DNA from: Candidatus Megaera endosymbiont of Mesostigma viride
GTDB lineage: Bacteria > Pseudomonadota > Alphaproteobacteria > Rickettsiales > Rickettsiaceae
NCBI GenBank assembly: GCA_020410825.1
Contig: CP084576.1
Coordinates: 1,054,001 to 1,118,000 of the forward strand
Reading direction: 5' to 3'
DNA length: 64,000 nucleotides
Position numbers and translations under genes: made by a program. Below are positions 8,986 through 16,828 of the stretch, in pieces. The first letter of the stretch is position 1. Each line of letters opens with the position of its first letter. Under the pieces are notes generated by a model. The model saw nothing but the letters and a program-made list of their open reading frames with translations. It made no database searches and was not told the DNA's origin.

Positions 8986-10153
8986 TTTATCTGAAAACGG
9001 CGTTGAAATACCTATAATCAATTTTATTGATCTACAAGAGCAACAGAAAAAAATTAGGCTTCAAATAGATGAAGCTATAAAAAAGGTTTTAGATCACGGC
9101 ACATATATAATGGGTCCTGAAGTAGCAGAACTTGAGAAAGACCTTTCCTCTTTTTGTGGGGTTAAACATTCAATTACTTGTTCTGATGGAACTGATGCTT
9201 TAGCTCTCGGTTTAATGGCTTTTGGAGTAGGTCCAGGTGATGCAGTGTTTGTTCCTAGCTTTACTTTTGCTTCTACCGCTGAAGTAGTAGCTTTAGTCGG
9301 AGCTACTCCAATTTTTATTGATGTCCTCCCAGAAACTTATAATATAAATGTTGAAAGTTTGAATAAAGGGGTAGAACTTTCGAAAAGTCTTGGGTTAAGG
9401 CCTGTGTGTATTATTCCAGTAGACTTGTTCGGCCAGCCTGCTGATTATGATAGCATCGCAGTTATAGCTAAAGAGCATAACCTTTGGGTTATGGCAGATG
9501 GAGCCCAAGCTTTTGGGGCTTATTATAAAAACCGTAGAGTAGGAAATATCGGAGATATAACTACCACCAGTTTTTTTCCTGCTAAACCACTTGGGTGTTA
9601 CGGCGATGGGGGAGCGGTATTTACTAACAACGATGAATTAGCAACCAAACTAAGAAGCTTAAAGATACATGGGAAAGGATCAGACAAATACGATAACGTG
9701 ATGATAGGTATAAATGGTCGCTTGGATACTATCCAAGCTGCTATACTTATTGAAAAGCTTAAAATATTTGAAAACGAAATTGCTGCCCGACAAAAAATAG
9801 CTAAATATTACAATGATAATATTACTGATATACTAAAAAAACCTCAAGTTATTGAAGGTGCAACTTCTGTTTGGGCTCAATACACTATGGTCCTTCCAGA
9901 AAATATTGATAGGTCTGAGTTAATGTTGAAGTGTAAAGAAGTGGGTATACCAACTTCTGTTTATTACATCAAGCCTTTGCACTTACAAAAAGCGTATAAC
10001 CGCTACCCTATAGCTGAAAAAGACGGCTTAAAAGTATGTGAGTACTTAGCTGAAAATGTTTTAAGTATTCCTATGCATCCATATCTTAGTAAAGTACATC
10101 AACAGTATATTGTAAATAGGTTAAATGAGATTGTTGTCACTTTGAACAAATAA
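8969..10153 (+). CDS. wbpE: DegT/DnrJ/EryC1-family PLP aminotransferase (WbpE/WlbC type)
   Basis: PLP-dependent sugar aminotransferase expected to convert the 3-keto intermediate made by the dehydrogenase domain upstream into UDP-GlcNAc3N uronic acid, using glutamate. The PLP lysine lies in SFFPAKPLGCYGDGG (K206 from the start used here). Other family motifs are CSDGTDAL and VPVDLFGQPAD. I chose the ATG at 8969 because it has a GAGGGA ribosome site just upstream, while the longer frame from 8924 lacks one and adds 15 unlikely residues. It overlaps wbpA by 17 bases. The next gene in the pathway, a 2-epimerase, is broken. Confidence 0.88.
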   Translation: MWSKHNLSENGVEIPIINFIDLQEQQKKIRLQIDEAIKKVLDHGTYIMGPEVAELEKDLSSFCGVKHSITCSDGTDALALGLMAFGVGPGDAVFVPSFTFASTAEVVALVGATPIFIDVLPETYNINVESLNKGVELSKSLGLRPVCIIPVDLFGQPADYDSIAVIAKEHNLWVMADGAQAFGAYYKNRRVGNIGDITTTSFFPAKPLGCYGDGGAVFTNNDELATKLRSLKIHGKGSDKYDNVMIGINGRLDTIQAAILIEKLKIFENEIAARQKIAKYYNDNITDILKKPQVIEGATSVWAQYTMVLPENIDRSELMLKCKEVGIPTSVYYIKPLHLQKAYNRYPIAEKDGLKVCEYLAENVLSIPMHPYLSKVHQQYIVNRLNEIVVTLNK

Positions 10154-10157
10154 CACT

Positions 10158-10365
10158 ATGAAAATAATAACTGTTATTGATGCGAGGCCACAATTTATTA
10201 AAGCGGCCGTGGGTCTCAAACGCAATAAAAGTGTTAAATAATAGCCTTTTAAACGAGATTATTGTACATACCGGGCAGCATTTTGATAAAAATATGTCCC
10301 AGATTTTCTTTGACCAGCTTGAAATTCCTAAACCAGAAACTAATTGGATAAACAATTTATGTTAA
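10158..10365 (+). pseudogene. Remnant of UDP-GlcNAc 2-epimerase family gene (WecB/WbpI/WlbD type)
   Basis: The ATG at 10158 begins the family's usual N-terminus MKIITVIDARPQFIKAA. The frame is then lost by what looks like one extra G in the GGG run at 10211-10213. The next frame continues as VSNAIKVLNNSLL and NEIIVHTGQHFDKNMSQIF, again classic WecB-type sequence. Homology fades after KPETN and a stop occurs at 10363-10365. The remaining roughly 300 residues, including the catalytic region, are absent. An IS21-type element begins 15 bases later, but its far side does not resume the gene, so the loss is not explained by that insertion alone. In a working pathway this enzyme would epimerise UDP-GlcNAc3NAcA to the manno form. 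Confidence 0.85.
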
Positions 10366-10374
10366 GTAAATTGT

Positions 10375-10379
10375 AGTAA
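10375..10379. repeat. Left target-site duplication of the IS21-type element
   Basis: The 5-mer AGTAA abuts the left terminal TG of the element and is repeated directly after its right end at 12915-12919. IS21-family elements commonly make 4-8 bp duplications. Confidence 0.8.
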
Positions 10380-10464
10380 TGTTGTGCGCCAGGTATTTTA
10401 GGCCACTAAAAAAGGAACTGCGCCAAGCATACTAGTCCACCCCTGCGCCAGGTGAGAAGTCCAC
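10380..10464 (+). repeat. Left end of IS21-type element with extra repeat segment
   Basis: The outer 16 bases (TGTTGTGCGCCAGGTA) and the inner 35 bases from 10430 match the right end. The 34 bases between (10396-10429) have no counterpart there and contain a further GCGCCA unit, so the left end is longer than the right. Confidence 0.8.
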
Positions 10465-10549
10465 TTTCAAAAGAAGAAAACAATGCTAATTTAATAACTT
10501 ATTGTTAATTAAATTAGAGTTTAAATTAAATTGAATGAGGAAATATAGT

Positions 10550-12094
10550 ATGTCAACAATTAGAGAAGTGCTGTACCAGCACATCAAAGGTAATAGCCAA
10601 AGACAGATAGCTAGATCATTTGATCTATCCAGGGATACAATAAGAAAATATATTGAGTTAGCAAAACAAGAAAATCTCAGTATTTTAGCTAGTGACTCTG
10701 AATTAAACAGGATAGCGATCAAGGTTGAAGAAAAATTATATAAGAACGAACCTATACATAGAGCATCTGCAATGATAATTCTTGCAGAATATAATGAGGC
10801 AATAGGGAACTGGCTAAAACAAAGAAGTATAACCCACACCCAAATTCGGCGTTTACTATTAGCAGAAGGCGTCAAAGTAAGTAATCGGAGTATTAACCGA
10901 TATATTCAAAAAGCTTTTCCTAAGCTACCCAAGAATACTATTCATATAAAGACTGAACCAGGTCAAGAAGCTCAGGTAGATTTTGGTTATATTGGCAAGA
11001 TGCAGGATGTTAATGGTAAAAATAGAAAACTTTATGCTTTTGTAATGACGCTGTCCCATAGTCGTTATCGTTACGTAGAGTTTGCTTTTTCACAGGACCA
11101 GGTTAGTTGGGCTCAGCTCCATGTAAATGCTTTCAACTTTTTTGGTGGTGTACCGAGTAGGGTAATATTGGATAATTTAAAAGCCGGGGTCATTAAACCT
11201 GATATTTATGACCCTACTTTAAATGAGACTTATTCAGAATTATCAAGGTTTTATGGTTTTACAATAGACCCGACTAAAGTTTTTAAGCCGGAGCATAAAG
11301 GCAAAGTGGAACGCTCTATTAGGATAGTTAGAGAGCAACTTATAGCCGGTAAATCATATAGCAATATTATAGAGGCGAATATTGAAGCTATCAAGTGGTG
11401 TAAAAATGAAATATCACATAGAGTATGTACTACAACAGGATCGAAGCCAATTGATACATTTTTATTGGAAGAAAAGGAATGTTTACTTCCTATACCTTCA
11501 GGTATTTTTGATATGCCGATTTGGACTAGATGCAGGGTACAAAAAGATCACCATTTTGTAGTCAAAGGTAATTTTTATTCGGTACCGACAAAATATATAG
11601 GAGAAGAAGTTAGTGTTCGAGTGGGGATAAAGGCTGTTACGGCTTACTATAAACATCAAATCATAAAAACCCATCCGAGGAATTATAATAAAGGTCAATG
11701 GATTACCGACGAAAAAGATTACCCAAAATCTGCTTTATATTATTTAGAGAATAACCCAGAGAAATGTTTAAGTTGTGCTAAAGATATAGGTAATTCTACA
11801 CACCAGGTAATAAGTAGAATTCTTGCATCAGGCGGTAGAATATCTGTACGTAAAGTTCAAGGTATTTTAAGATTATCCCAGACATACGGTAATGACAGAC
11901 TAGAAGCTGCATGTTTGCGAGCTGTGTCTTATGATAATTATACTTATGAGGCTATATCCAATATTTTAAAAAATAAACTGGATCAGTACTCTATTCCTAA
12001 TATTGAAGGCGGTAAAGTAAAGAATATTACGGCTAATGCTTATATTAGAGATCCTAAAGAATATAGTTCTGATATGGAGGTCAATTATGCATAA
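10550..12094 (+). CDS. istA: IS21-family transposase IstA
   Basis: DDE transposase of the IS21 family. An N-terminal helix-turn-helix (IRQ-type region around GNSQRQIARSFDLSRDTIRKY) is followed by the rve-type catalytic core with acidic residues in AQVDFGYIG, ILDNLKAGV and FKPEHKGKVERS, and a C-terminal beta domain. I start at the ATG at 10550 because a GAGGAA ribosome site lies 8 bases upstream; the ATG at 10535 has none. The product is 514 residues and the frame is intact. It overlaps istB by 8 bases. Confidence 0.93.
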   Translation: MSTIREVLYQHIKGNSQRQIARSFDLSRDTIRKYIELAKQENLSILASDSELNRIAIKVEEKLYKNEPIHRASAMIILAEYNEAIGNWLKQRSITHTQIRRLLLAEGVKVSNRSINRYIQKAFPKLPKNTIHIKTEPGQEAQVDFGYIGKMQDVNGKNRKLYAFVMTLSHSRYRYVEFAFSQDQVSWAQLHVNAFNFFGGVPSRVILDNLKAGVIKPDIYDPTLNETYSELSRFYGFTIDPTKVFKPEHKGKVERSIRIVREQLIAGKSYSNIIEANIEAIKWCKNEISHRVCTTTGSKPIDTFLLEEKECLLPIPSGIFDMPIWTRCRVQKDHHFVVKGNFYSVPTKYIGEEVSVRVGIKAVTAYYKHQIIKTHPRNYNKGQWITDEKDYPKSALYYLENNPEKCLSCAKDIGNSTHQVISRILASGGRISVRKVQGILRLSQTYGNDRLEAACLRAVSYDNYTYEAISNILKNKLDQYSIPNIEGGKVKNITANAYIRDPKEYSSDMEVNYA

Positions 12095-12857
12095 CTTGCA
12101 ACTTGATAATTTAGTACAGCAACTAAGGTTATTAGGTATATCCGATAGCTTGGAGAGTAGATTAAGACAAGCAAGGGATGCAACAATGTCATACGAAGAA
12201 TTACTTTTAATGTTATTCCAGGACGAGTTGGATAATAGAAACCAAAGCTCTCTACAGAGAAGAGTTACCCAAGCAAAATTTGAAGAAACAAAAACATTTG
12301 AAGGCTTTGATTTAAAACGTTATTCACTGAAAATTAGACATGCAATTAATGATTTAATGACAGCAAAATTTATTAAGGAAAAGAATCACGTAATTATTAT
12401 GGGACCGGTAGGTACCGGTAAAACGCACTTATCTCAAGCTCTTGGAATGTTGGCTTGCCAACGTAATAAAAAGGTAAAGTTTATAAGGAGCAACGAGTTG
12501 CTTAACGAATTTTACCGTTCTAGAGCTGATTTTACTTATGACGCTATTTTTAAGCGTTATACAAAAGTTGATTTATTGATCTTAGATGATTTTGGCCTAA
12601 AAACCTTATCAGCGGAACAATCATCTGATTTATATGATTTAATAGCGGCCGTGCATATAAATGCTAGTCTGATCATTACCACAAATAGGAAAATTGAAAC
12701 ATGGGCGGAAATATTTTTTGATCCTGTTATGGCTAACGCTGCTTTGGATAGAATAGTTAATAATTCGTATAGAGTAGTATTAGAGGGTGATTCTTACCGA
12801 AAAAACTTTACGCCAAAATTTAAAATGGAGGATGACAATATGATACAAAAAAGTTAG
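12087..12857 (+). CDS. istB: IS21-family AAA+ helper ATPase IstB
   Basis: DnaC-like AAA+ ATPase that selects the target and stimulates IstA. Walker A is GPVGTGKTHLSQAL and Walker B is LLILDDFG, with sensor motifs further on (LIITTNRKIETW). A strong GGAGG ribosome site at 12076-12080 sits 6 bases before the ATG at 12087, so the longer frame from 12036 is not used. The product is 256 residues, normal for IstB, and the frame is intact. The stop lies just inside the right terminal repeat. Confidence 0.93.
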   Translation: MHNLQLDNLVQQLRLLGISDSLESRLRQARDATMSYEELLLMLFQDELDNRNQSSLQRRVTQAKFEETKTFEGFDLKRYSLKIRHAINDLMTAKFIKEKNHVIIMGPVGTGKTHLSQALGMLACQRNKKVKFIRSNELLNEFYRSRADFTYDAIFKRYTKVDLLILDDFGLKTLSAEQSSDLYDLIAAVHINASLIITTNRKIETWAEIFFDPVMANAALDRIVNNSYRVVLEGDSYRKNFTPKFKMEDDNMIQKS

Positions 12858-12863
12858 TATATA

Positions 12864-12914
12864 GTGGACTTCTCATCTGGCGCAGGGGTGGACTAGTATA
12901 CCTGGCGCACAACA
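12864..12914 (-). repeat. Right terminal inverted repeat of the IS21-type element
   Basis: Reverse complement matches the left end over 51 bases, apart from the 34-base segment present only on the left and one mismatch (AGATGAG versus AGGTGAG). It ends in CA at 12913-12914. Confidence 0.85.
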
Positions 12915-12919
12915 AGTAA
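12915..12919. repeat. Right target-site duplication of the IS21-type element
   Basis: AGTAA, identical to the 5 bases at 10375-10379. Confidence 0.8.
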
Positions 12920-12957
12920 AAAGCAGTTCAAATTTTCACAATACAATAATTTTAAAA

Positions 12958-13667
12958 ATGCTTGATTTTACCCTTAACTAGTATACAGAATTGTTACGTA
13001 CATTAAAAGATAAAAATTATACTGTTTTTGTACGTTCAAAGATTTTTTTTATATAGTAGCCAAGCAAAGTTATCTGGTAAAGTAGTATGCTTAAGGCATG
13101 ATGTTGATAGGTTACCAGTAAATGCATTAAAAATGGCAGAACTAGAGTACCTAGGGGTACAGTCTACTTACTATTTTCGCTATATAAAATCTACTTATAA
13201 AGAGGATATTATCCAACAAATTGCTGAATATGGGCATGAAATTGGATATCATTATAAAACTTTAGCTAAAGCACGAGGCGACGTTACATTAGCGCATTCT
13301 ATTTTTAAGGAAGAGTTAGAAGCATTTAGGCAAATTGCTCCCATAGATACCGTATGTATGCATGGGGTCTCCTTTATCGAAATATGATAATAGAACTATG
13401 TGGAAGCATCATTCAATAAAAAATTATAATATTCTAGCTGAGCCATATTTATCTATAGATTATAGTAAGGTTGAATATCCCACTGATATTGGGAGACAAT
13501 GGGGAGCAACAAAAACTAATTTGCGAGATATAGTTATTAATAATAAAATAAATCATAATTTAAAAACTACTAACGACTTAATTAACTACCTAACAACTAT
13601 TGCTCCGCAAAAGGTTATAATACAAACGCACCCTGAACGATGGTTTGCGGAAGTCCTGATTGTATAA
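12958..13667 (+). pseudogene. Decayed polysaccharide deacetylase-like gene
   Basis: The coding remnant starts MLDFTLN at 12958 and meets a TAG at 12979-12981. It then continues as YTELLRTLKDKNYTVF and loses frame around the T-run at 13043-13050. Next it reads KVVCLRHDVDRLPVNALKMA (the NodB-like HDVD motif), YYFRYIKSTY and HEIGYHYKTLAKARGD. The frame changes again at the GGGG run at 13364-13367, where HGSPLSKYDNR resumes, and it ends with IIQTHPERW at 13667. Together the pieces cover a full-length deacetylase-like protein of about 230 residues of the kind found in O-antigen clusters. With one nonsense codon and at least two frame breaks it cannot make the intact enzyme. Confidence 0.85.
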
Positions 13668-13961
13668 TTTTCCTCAGATAATATATTATGATTTATCTTT
13701 CGTTACTCACCTATTTGTATTCCAATAATTAAATTACGAAAATCGTAAATTTGTCGAAAACGGCACACTAGGGCGCACCATTCTTCATTTTTAAGTAATT
13801 AGTACATGCCATAAACTACAAAAGGTATATAGCAGGACTAAGGAATGAAGGTGTCTGCCTGTAAGCTTATTTGTATATTTAGTGCGATAATTATGCCTAA
13901 AATAAGGTGGTAATTCGTTCCATAAGAAATTTTGGGACAGAAGTGGCAGAACTTTAAAAGG
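13668..13961. other. Non-coding stretch downstream of the decayed polysaccharide locus
   Basis: Just under 300 bases with short peptide-like tracts (for example VVIRSIRNFGTEVAEL near 13905-13955) broken by stops. I could not assign them to a family and see no RNA gene or clean terminator. It is probably residue of a lost gene. Confidence 0.4.
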
Positions 13962-14558
13962 TCAATATTCTAAAATTAACATGTCTTTAGTAATTTTAAA
14001 ATTAGCAAAATCTTCAATTAACGACATACCAAGGAGTGAAATATCTAGACCTTCTGAAGCCACATGGGCTTCAACGTTATAGAAAGTTTTTTTGTGAATT
14101 ATAAGTTCTTTTATTACCACAGGGGCAGCATAACTAATGCCATTTGCCGTATTATACTTTCTTGTATAATTTAACGTATCAAGTTTGAATCCAAGCTTAA
14201 TTGCATCTTCTCTAGTTAATGCCACGTCGCTTGCTCCAGTATCTACTAAAAAATGAATTACTTGCTTTTTGCTTCCTAATGCATCTAAATAGAAATGTCC
14301 GTTACTTGATCTGGCGATAACCAGTTGGCCACTGTTGTTTGTCCAGCTATAAGAAGGTACGAGTACCGCAATTACCCTTTCTTTTATTGAACTAAGTTCG
14401 AATCTAAAAGCATAAACCAGTATTAATAAACAGAAAATGCCAAGCCACAATATTATATTTTTTATATAACCTACCCGTGGTCTGGTAAAAAACATATAAC
14501 ATATATATATTAGCAATATACACAAAAAGAGGATATTTAAAAGCTTATCACTCGTCAT
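13962..14558 (-). CDS. Membrane-anchored retropepsin-like aspartic protease (APRc/TIGR02281 type)
   Basis: The 198-residue protein has two N-terminal hydrophobic helices (about 7-24 and 35-51) and then a soluble domain with the retropepsin active-site signature FLVDTGASDVALT (D106-T107-G108-A109) and a later SLLGMSLIEDF motif. Single-domain enzymes like this act as dimers, as in retroviral proteases. Rickettsia conorii APRc (RC1339) has the same architecture and is reported as an active retropepsin-type enzyme linked to surface protein processing; I judge this gene its homologue from layout and motif, without an alignment. It stands alone, with about 350 non-coding bases upstream. Its target is unknown. 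Confidence 0.85.
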   Translation of the reverse strand: MTSDKLLNILFLCILLIYICYMFFTRPRVGYIKNIILWLGIFCLLILVYAFRFELSSIKERVIAVLVPSYSWTNNSGQLVIARSSNGHFYLDALGSKKQVIHFLVDTGASDVALTREDAIKLGFKLDTLNYTRKYNTANGISYAAPVVIKELIIHKKTFYNVEAHVASEGLDISLLGMSLIEDFANFKITKDMLILEY

Positions 14559-14914
14559 GGCTTTTATAAGTTGTTGTAAAATGTTTGCTAAACTATATAC
14601 GATATTTTAATTACATGAAGTAAATTTCTCTATAAAAACCCTAATAAGTTTTAAATCAAAAGAAAAAAACTGATTATTAAAGCCACTATAGTAGATTTAA
14701 TTAGACGGAAAAGCCGATGGTAGCAAAGATAAACCTTTAAGGTAGCTACTAGATAATAGTAACGGATTATCATTAAACTAACCCAATTGTTAAGTTGATC
14801 TTTGTACAAAGAATATTTCCTGAATTCTATTTTTTCAAATAAAAAAAGACCTAGAGGTTTTTACCCTAGGCCTTAAGCTTTATAAGAAATAAAGTTTTTT
14901 CTCTAAAAAGAGTA
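14559..14914. other. Intergenic region upstream of the retropepsin gene
   Basis: About 350 AT-rich bases. The right part holds the terminator of the outer-membrane protein gene (14841-14876). In the remainder I see no reading frame, RNA gene or convincing promoter. Confidence 0.5.
14841..14876 (-). terminator. Intrinsic terminator of the outer-membrane protein gene
   Basis: On the minus strand an AAGGCCTAGGG arm and a CCTCTAGGTCTT arm pair with one wobble and one bulge around a short A-rich loop, followed directly by a T7 run. It lies about 40 bases after the stop of the gene at 14915-15553. Confidence 0.8.
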
Positions 14915-15553
14915 TTAGAGATCAAATCTTACACCAGCTGCAACGTGGTGACCTTTAAGCGCAGAAAATGACACGTTACTATCTTTAGCTTTCTTGAATT
15001 TACCCATATCTCTATAGCTATAGGTTAATTCGCCATTTACGCCAGGTGCAAATTCTGTAGCAGCACCTAAATGCACAGCATAAGCAAAGTTATTTTTCTT
15101 TTTAGATGAGCCTGATAGAGCAGGCACAGCAACCCCGTTAACAGTTTGAGCAGGCACGCTAATTTTACCTTTAATCATTGACATACCGACACCGGCACCA
15201 GCAAATACTTTAGCTACGCTTACATCAAATAAGTCTACAAAACCGTTAATCATAAGAGTATCAGCTTTTGATTTTAATTTTGTGTTAGATAAGTTTACAC
15301 CCTGAATAGAAAGAGTACCTTTATGTTTTGGATCAAAGTAGTGATCCCATGTTAGATCAGCACGTACATTATCCATTACATAATAACCAACACCTAAACC
15401 TAAAAACACATTGTTTTTTGATTTCAGACCTTTAATTTTATTTAATTTGTCCCAACCAACCTGGCCTTTTACGTAGAATGTATCTTCTGCTGCATAAGCA
15501 CAAGAAGAAGCAAGAGTCGCAACAGTAGCTGCTGCTAAAAGAATTTTTTTCAT
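14915..15553 (-). CDS. Outer-membrane beta-barrel protein (possible Adr-type adhesin)
   Basis: A 212-residue secreted protein with a clear signal peptide (MKKILLAAATVATLASSCAYA, cleavage expected before AEDTF). Alternating amphipathic strands follow, such as FYVKGQVGWDKL, VFLGLGVGYYVMDNVRADL and FAYAVHLGAATEF, ending in a terminal barrel strand HHVAAGVRFDL. The fold matches the OmpA-like/porin_4 barrel superfamily. In Rickettsia, similarly small barrels include the adhesins Adr1/Adr2, so an adhesin role is possible but not shown by the sequence. An AGGAG ribosome site precedes the ATG, a plausible promoter lies upstream and a strong terminator follows, so it is a single-gene unit likely to be well expressed. 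Confidence 0.8.
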   Translation of the reverse strand: MKKILLAAATVATLASSCAYAAEDTFYVKGQVGWDKLNKIKGLKSKNNVFLGLGVGYYVMDNVRADLTWDHYFDPKHKGTLSIQGVNLSNTKLKSKADTLMINGFVDLFDVSVAKVFAGAGVGMSMIKGKISVPAQTVNGVAVPALSGSSKKKNNFAYAVHLGAATEFAPGVNGELTYSYRDMGKFKKAKDSNVSFSALKGHHVAAGVRFDL

Positions 15554-15857
15554 AATAATCTCCTAATAGTTACTTAATTGTCAAAAACACTAAATACCTG
15601 GTTAAAAAAAGCTTTATCAAGATTCTTAGTGTAAATTCCCTCTCGCAGTTTACTAAATTTATAAAACCTATCAAGTATATTTAAAAATAATAAACAGATA
15701 TTTTGAATCTTGTTAAGATACTGTTGCATTATTACATCAAAGTAGTCTTGGTCTTAAAGAGCCGATTCAGTTGGATTCTTAGCCAACAAGAAACCCGACT
15801 CAGATAAATTAAGCCCTAAAACATGGACTTAATTTTAGTAAAAGTTTATTAATACGA
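15554..15857. other. Intergenic region between outer-membrane protein and PPIase genes
   Basis: About 300 bases. The left end holds the ribosome site and possible promoter of the outer-membrane protein gene. The rest is AT-rich with no frame or RNA gene that I can support. Confidence 0.5.
15591..15620 (-). promoter_or_regulatory. Possible sigma70 promoter of the outer-membrane protein gene
   Basis: On the minus strand TTGATA (15615-15620) is followed after 18 bases by TATTTA (15591-15596), about 37 bases before the ATG. One and two mismatches to consensus and 18-base spacing make it only fair. Confidence 0.4.
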
Positions 15858-16670
15858 TTAGAGTTTTAATTCAATTTTTGCCTTTTCTGCCAGATCGGTA
15901 AAATATTTTTCAACGATATCTTTAGACAATTTGTTTCTGATCGATTGTTCTGCCTGTTCTTTAGTAGGTACTTGAACAGCTCTTTTGTCTAACATCTTAA
16001 TAAGATGCCAACCGAACTGAGTTTTTACAGGATCAGAAACTTCATTTTTTTTCAGAGTAAAAGCTTTACCTTCATATTCAGGCACTAATTGACCTTTAAG
16101 GACATAACCAATTTCTCCGCCATTAGCTTTTGAGCCTTCATCTTTGGAAAATTCTTTTACTAGATCAGCAAAATTAGATCCCTTATTAAGTTTTTTCTTT
16201 ATTTCTTTCGCCTGTTCCTCAGTATCTACTAAAATATGGCTTGTTTTCACTTCTTCTTGACCTTTGAGACTAGCTACTAAAGCTTTATATTCGTCATCCA
16301 CCATTTTATCAGTAATTTTGTCTTTAATTAAGCGTTCTAGTACCTCTTGTTGAATCATTTGCGTTTCAATTCCTTTAATTTTATTCTTAAATTCCTGGGA
16401 ATCACGGATTTTTAGCTTATCAGCTTCTTTTTCAAGTAATTTGGAATTAATATAGCCTTTAACTAAAAGTTCTTGAATATTTTTATCAAGCTGGGAAAAA
16501 CTCTTCCCCTTATTTTCCGGTTGCATTTCAAGTACTGGCTTAAACTGCTGCATTACCTGAGCTTCTGTTACATCCCCGTCGATGTAAGTGGCAATTACTT
16601 TATTGTCTTCTGCTAATGCCGGCGAACTTAGCAAAGTTGCTGATAGAAATATTATTGCTAATCTTTTCAT
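15858..16670 (-). CDS. plp: Parvulin-like peptidyl-prolyl isomerase, periplasmic (PpiC/SurA type)
   Basis: A 270-residue exported foldase. The signal peptide is MKRLAIIFLSATLLSSPALA. A helical SurA_N-like region (about 25-130) is followed by one rotamase domain (about 135-225) with VKTSHILVDTEEQAKEI, FADLVKEFSKDEGS, GGEIGYVLKGQLVPEYEGKAF and TQFGWHLIK. It probably assists folding of outer-membrane barrels such as the product of the neighbouring gene. It is divergent from secA with about 160 bases between the two starts, a sensible pairing of export and folding functions. The name follows the rickettsial 'parvulin-like PPIase' usage. Confidence 0.9.
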   Translation of the reverse strand: MKRLAIIFLSATLLSSPALAEDNKVIATYIDGDVTEAQVMQQFKPVLEMQPENKGKSFSQLDKNIQELLVKGYINSKLLEKEADKLKIRDSQEFKNKIKGIETQMIQQEVLERLIKDKITDKMVDDEYKALVASLKGQEEVKTSHILVDTEEQAKEIKKKLNKGSNFADLVKEFSKDEGSKANGGEIGYVLKGQLVPEYEGKAFTLKKNEVSDPVKTQFGWHLIKMLDKRAVQVPTKEQAEQSIRNKLSKDIVEKYFTDLAEKAKIELKL

Positions 16671-16828
16671 AATAAATACTGCTTAATTTAATTAAATAAC
16701 TTAATATTTGTTTCTAAAAGCTTGACGCATTAAAGTCAATTGCTATTTACAATTTGTTTGATAAATTAATAAAACTGAATATTTTAGATAAAAGTAACAA
16801 TCCGCAAACCAAATAGATTAAGAAGCAA

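Larger units (their letters stand above)
10380..12914 (+). mobile_element. IS21-family insertion sequence, apparently complete
   Basis: A 2,535-base element ending in TG...CA with inverted ends and flanked by 5-bp AGTAA repeats. It encodes IstA transposase and IstB ATPase in the family's usual overlapping order, both intact. The right end (12864-12914) is an almost perfect 51-base inverted copy of the left end once a 34-base extra segment (10396-10429) in the left end is removed. GCGCCA-containing units recur at both ends, as expected for the multiple terminal repeats that IstA binds in this family. It sits between a decayed epimerase gene and a decayed deacetylase gene in the polysaccharide locus. 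Intact frames and clean duplications suggest recent insertion and possible activity. Confidence 0.93.

Noticed and set aside
13668..13961. Possible further gene or insertion remnant
   Set aside because: Short peptide-like stretches between stops in different frames, none that I can match to a family.
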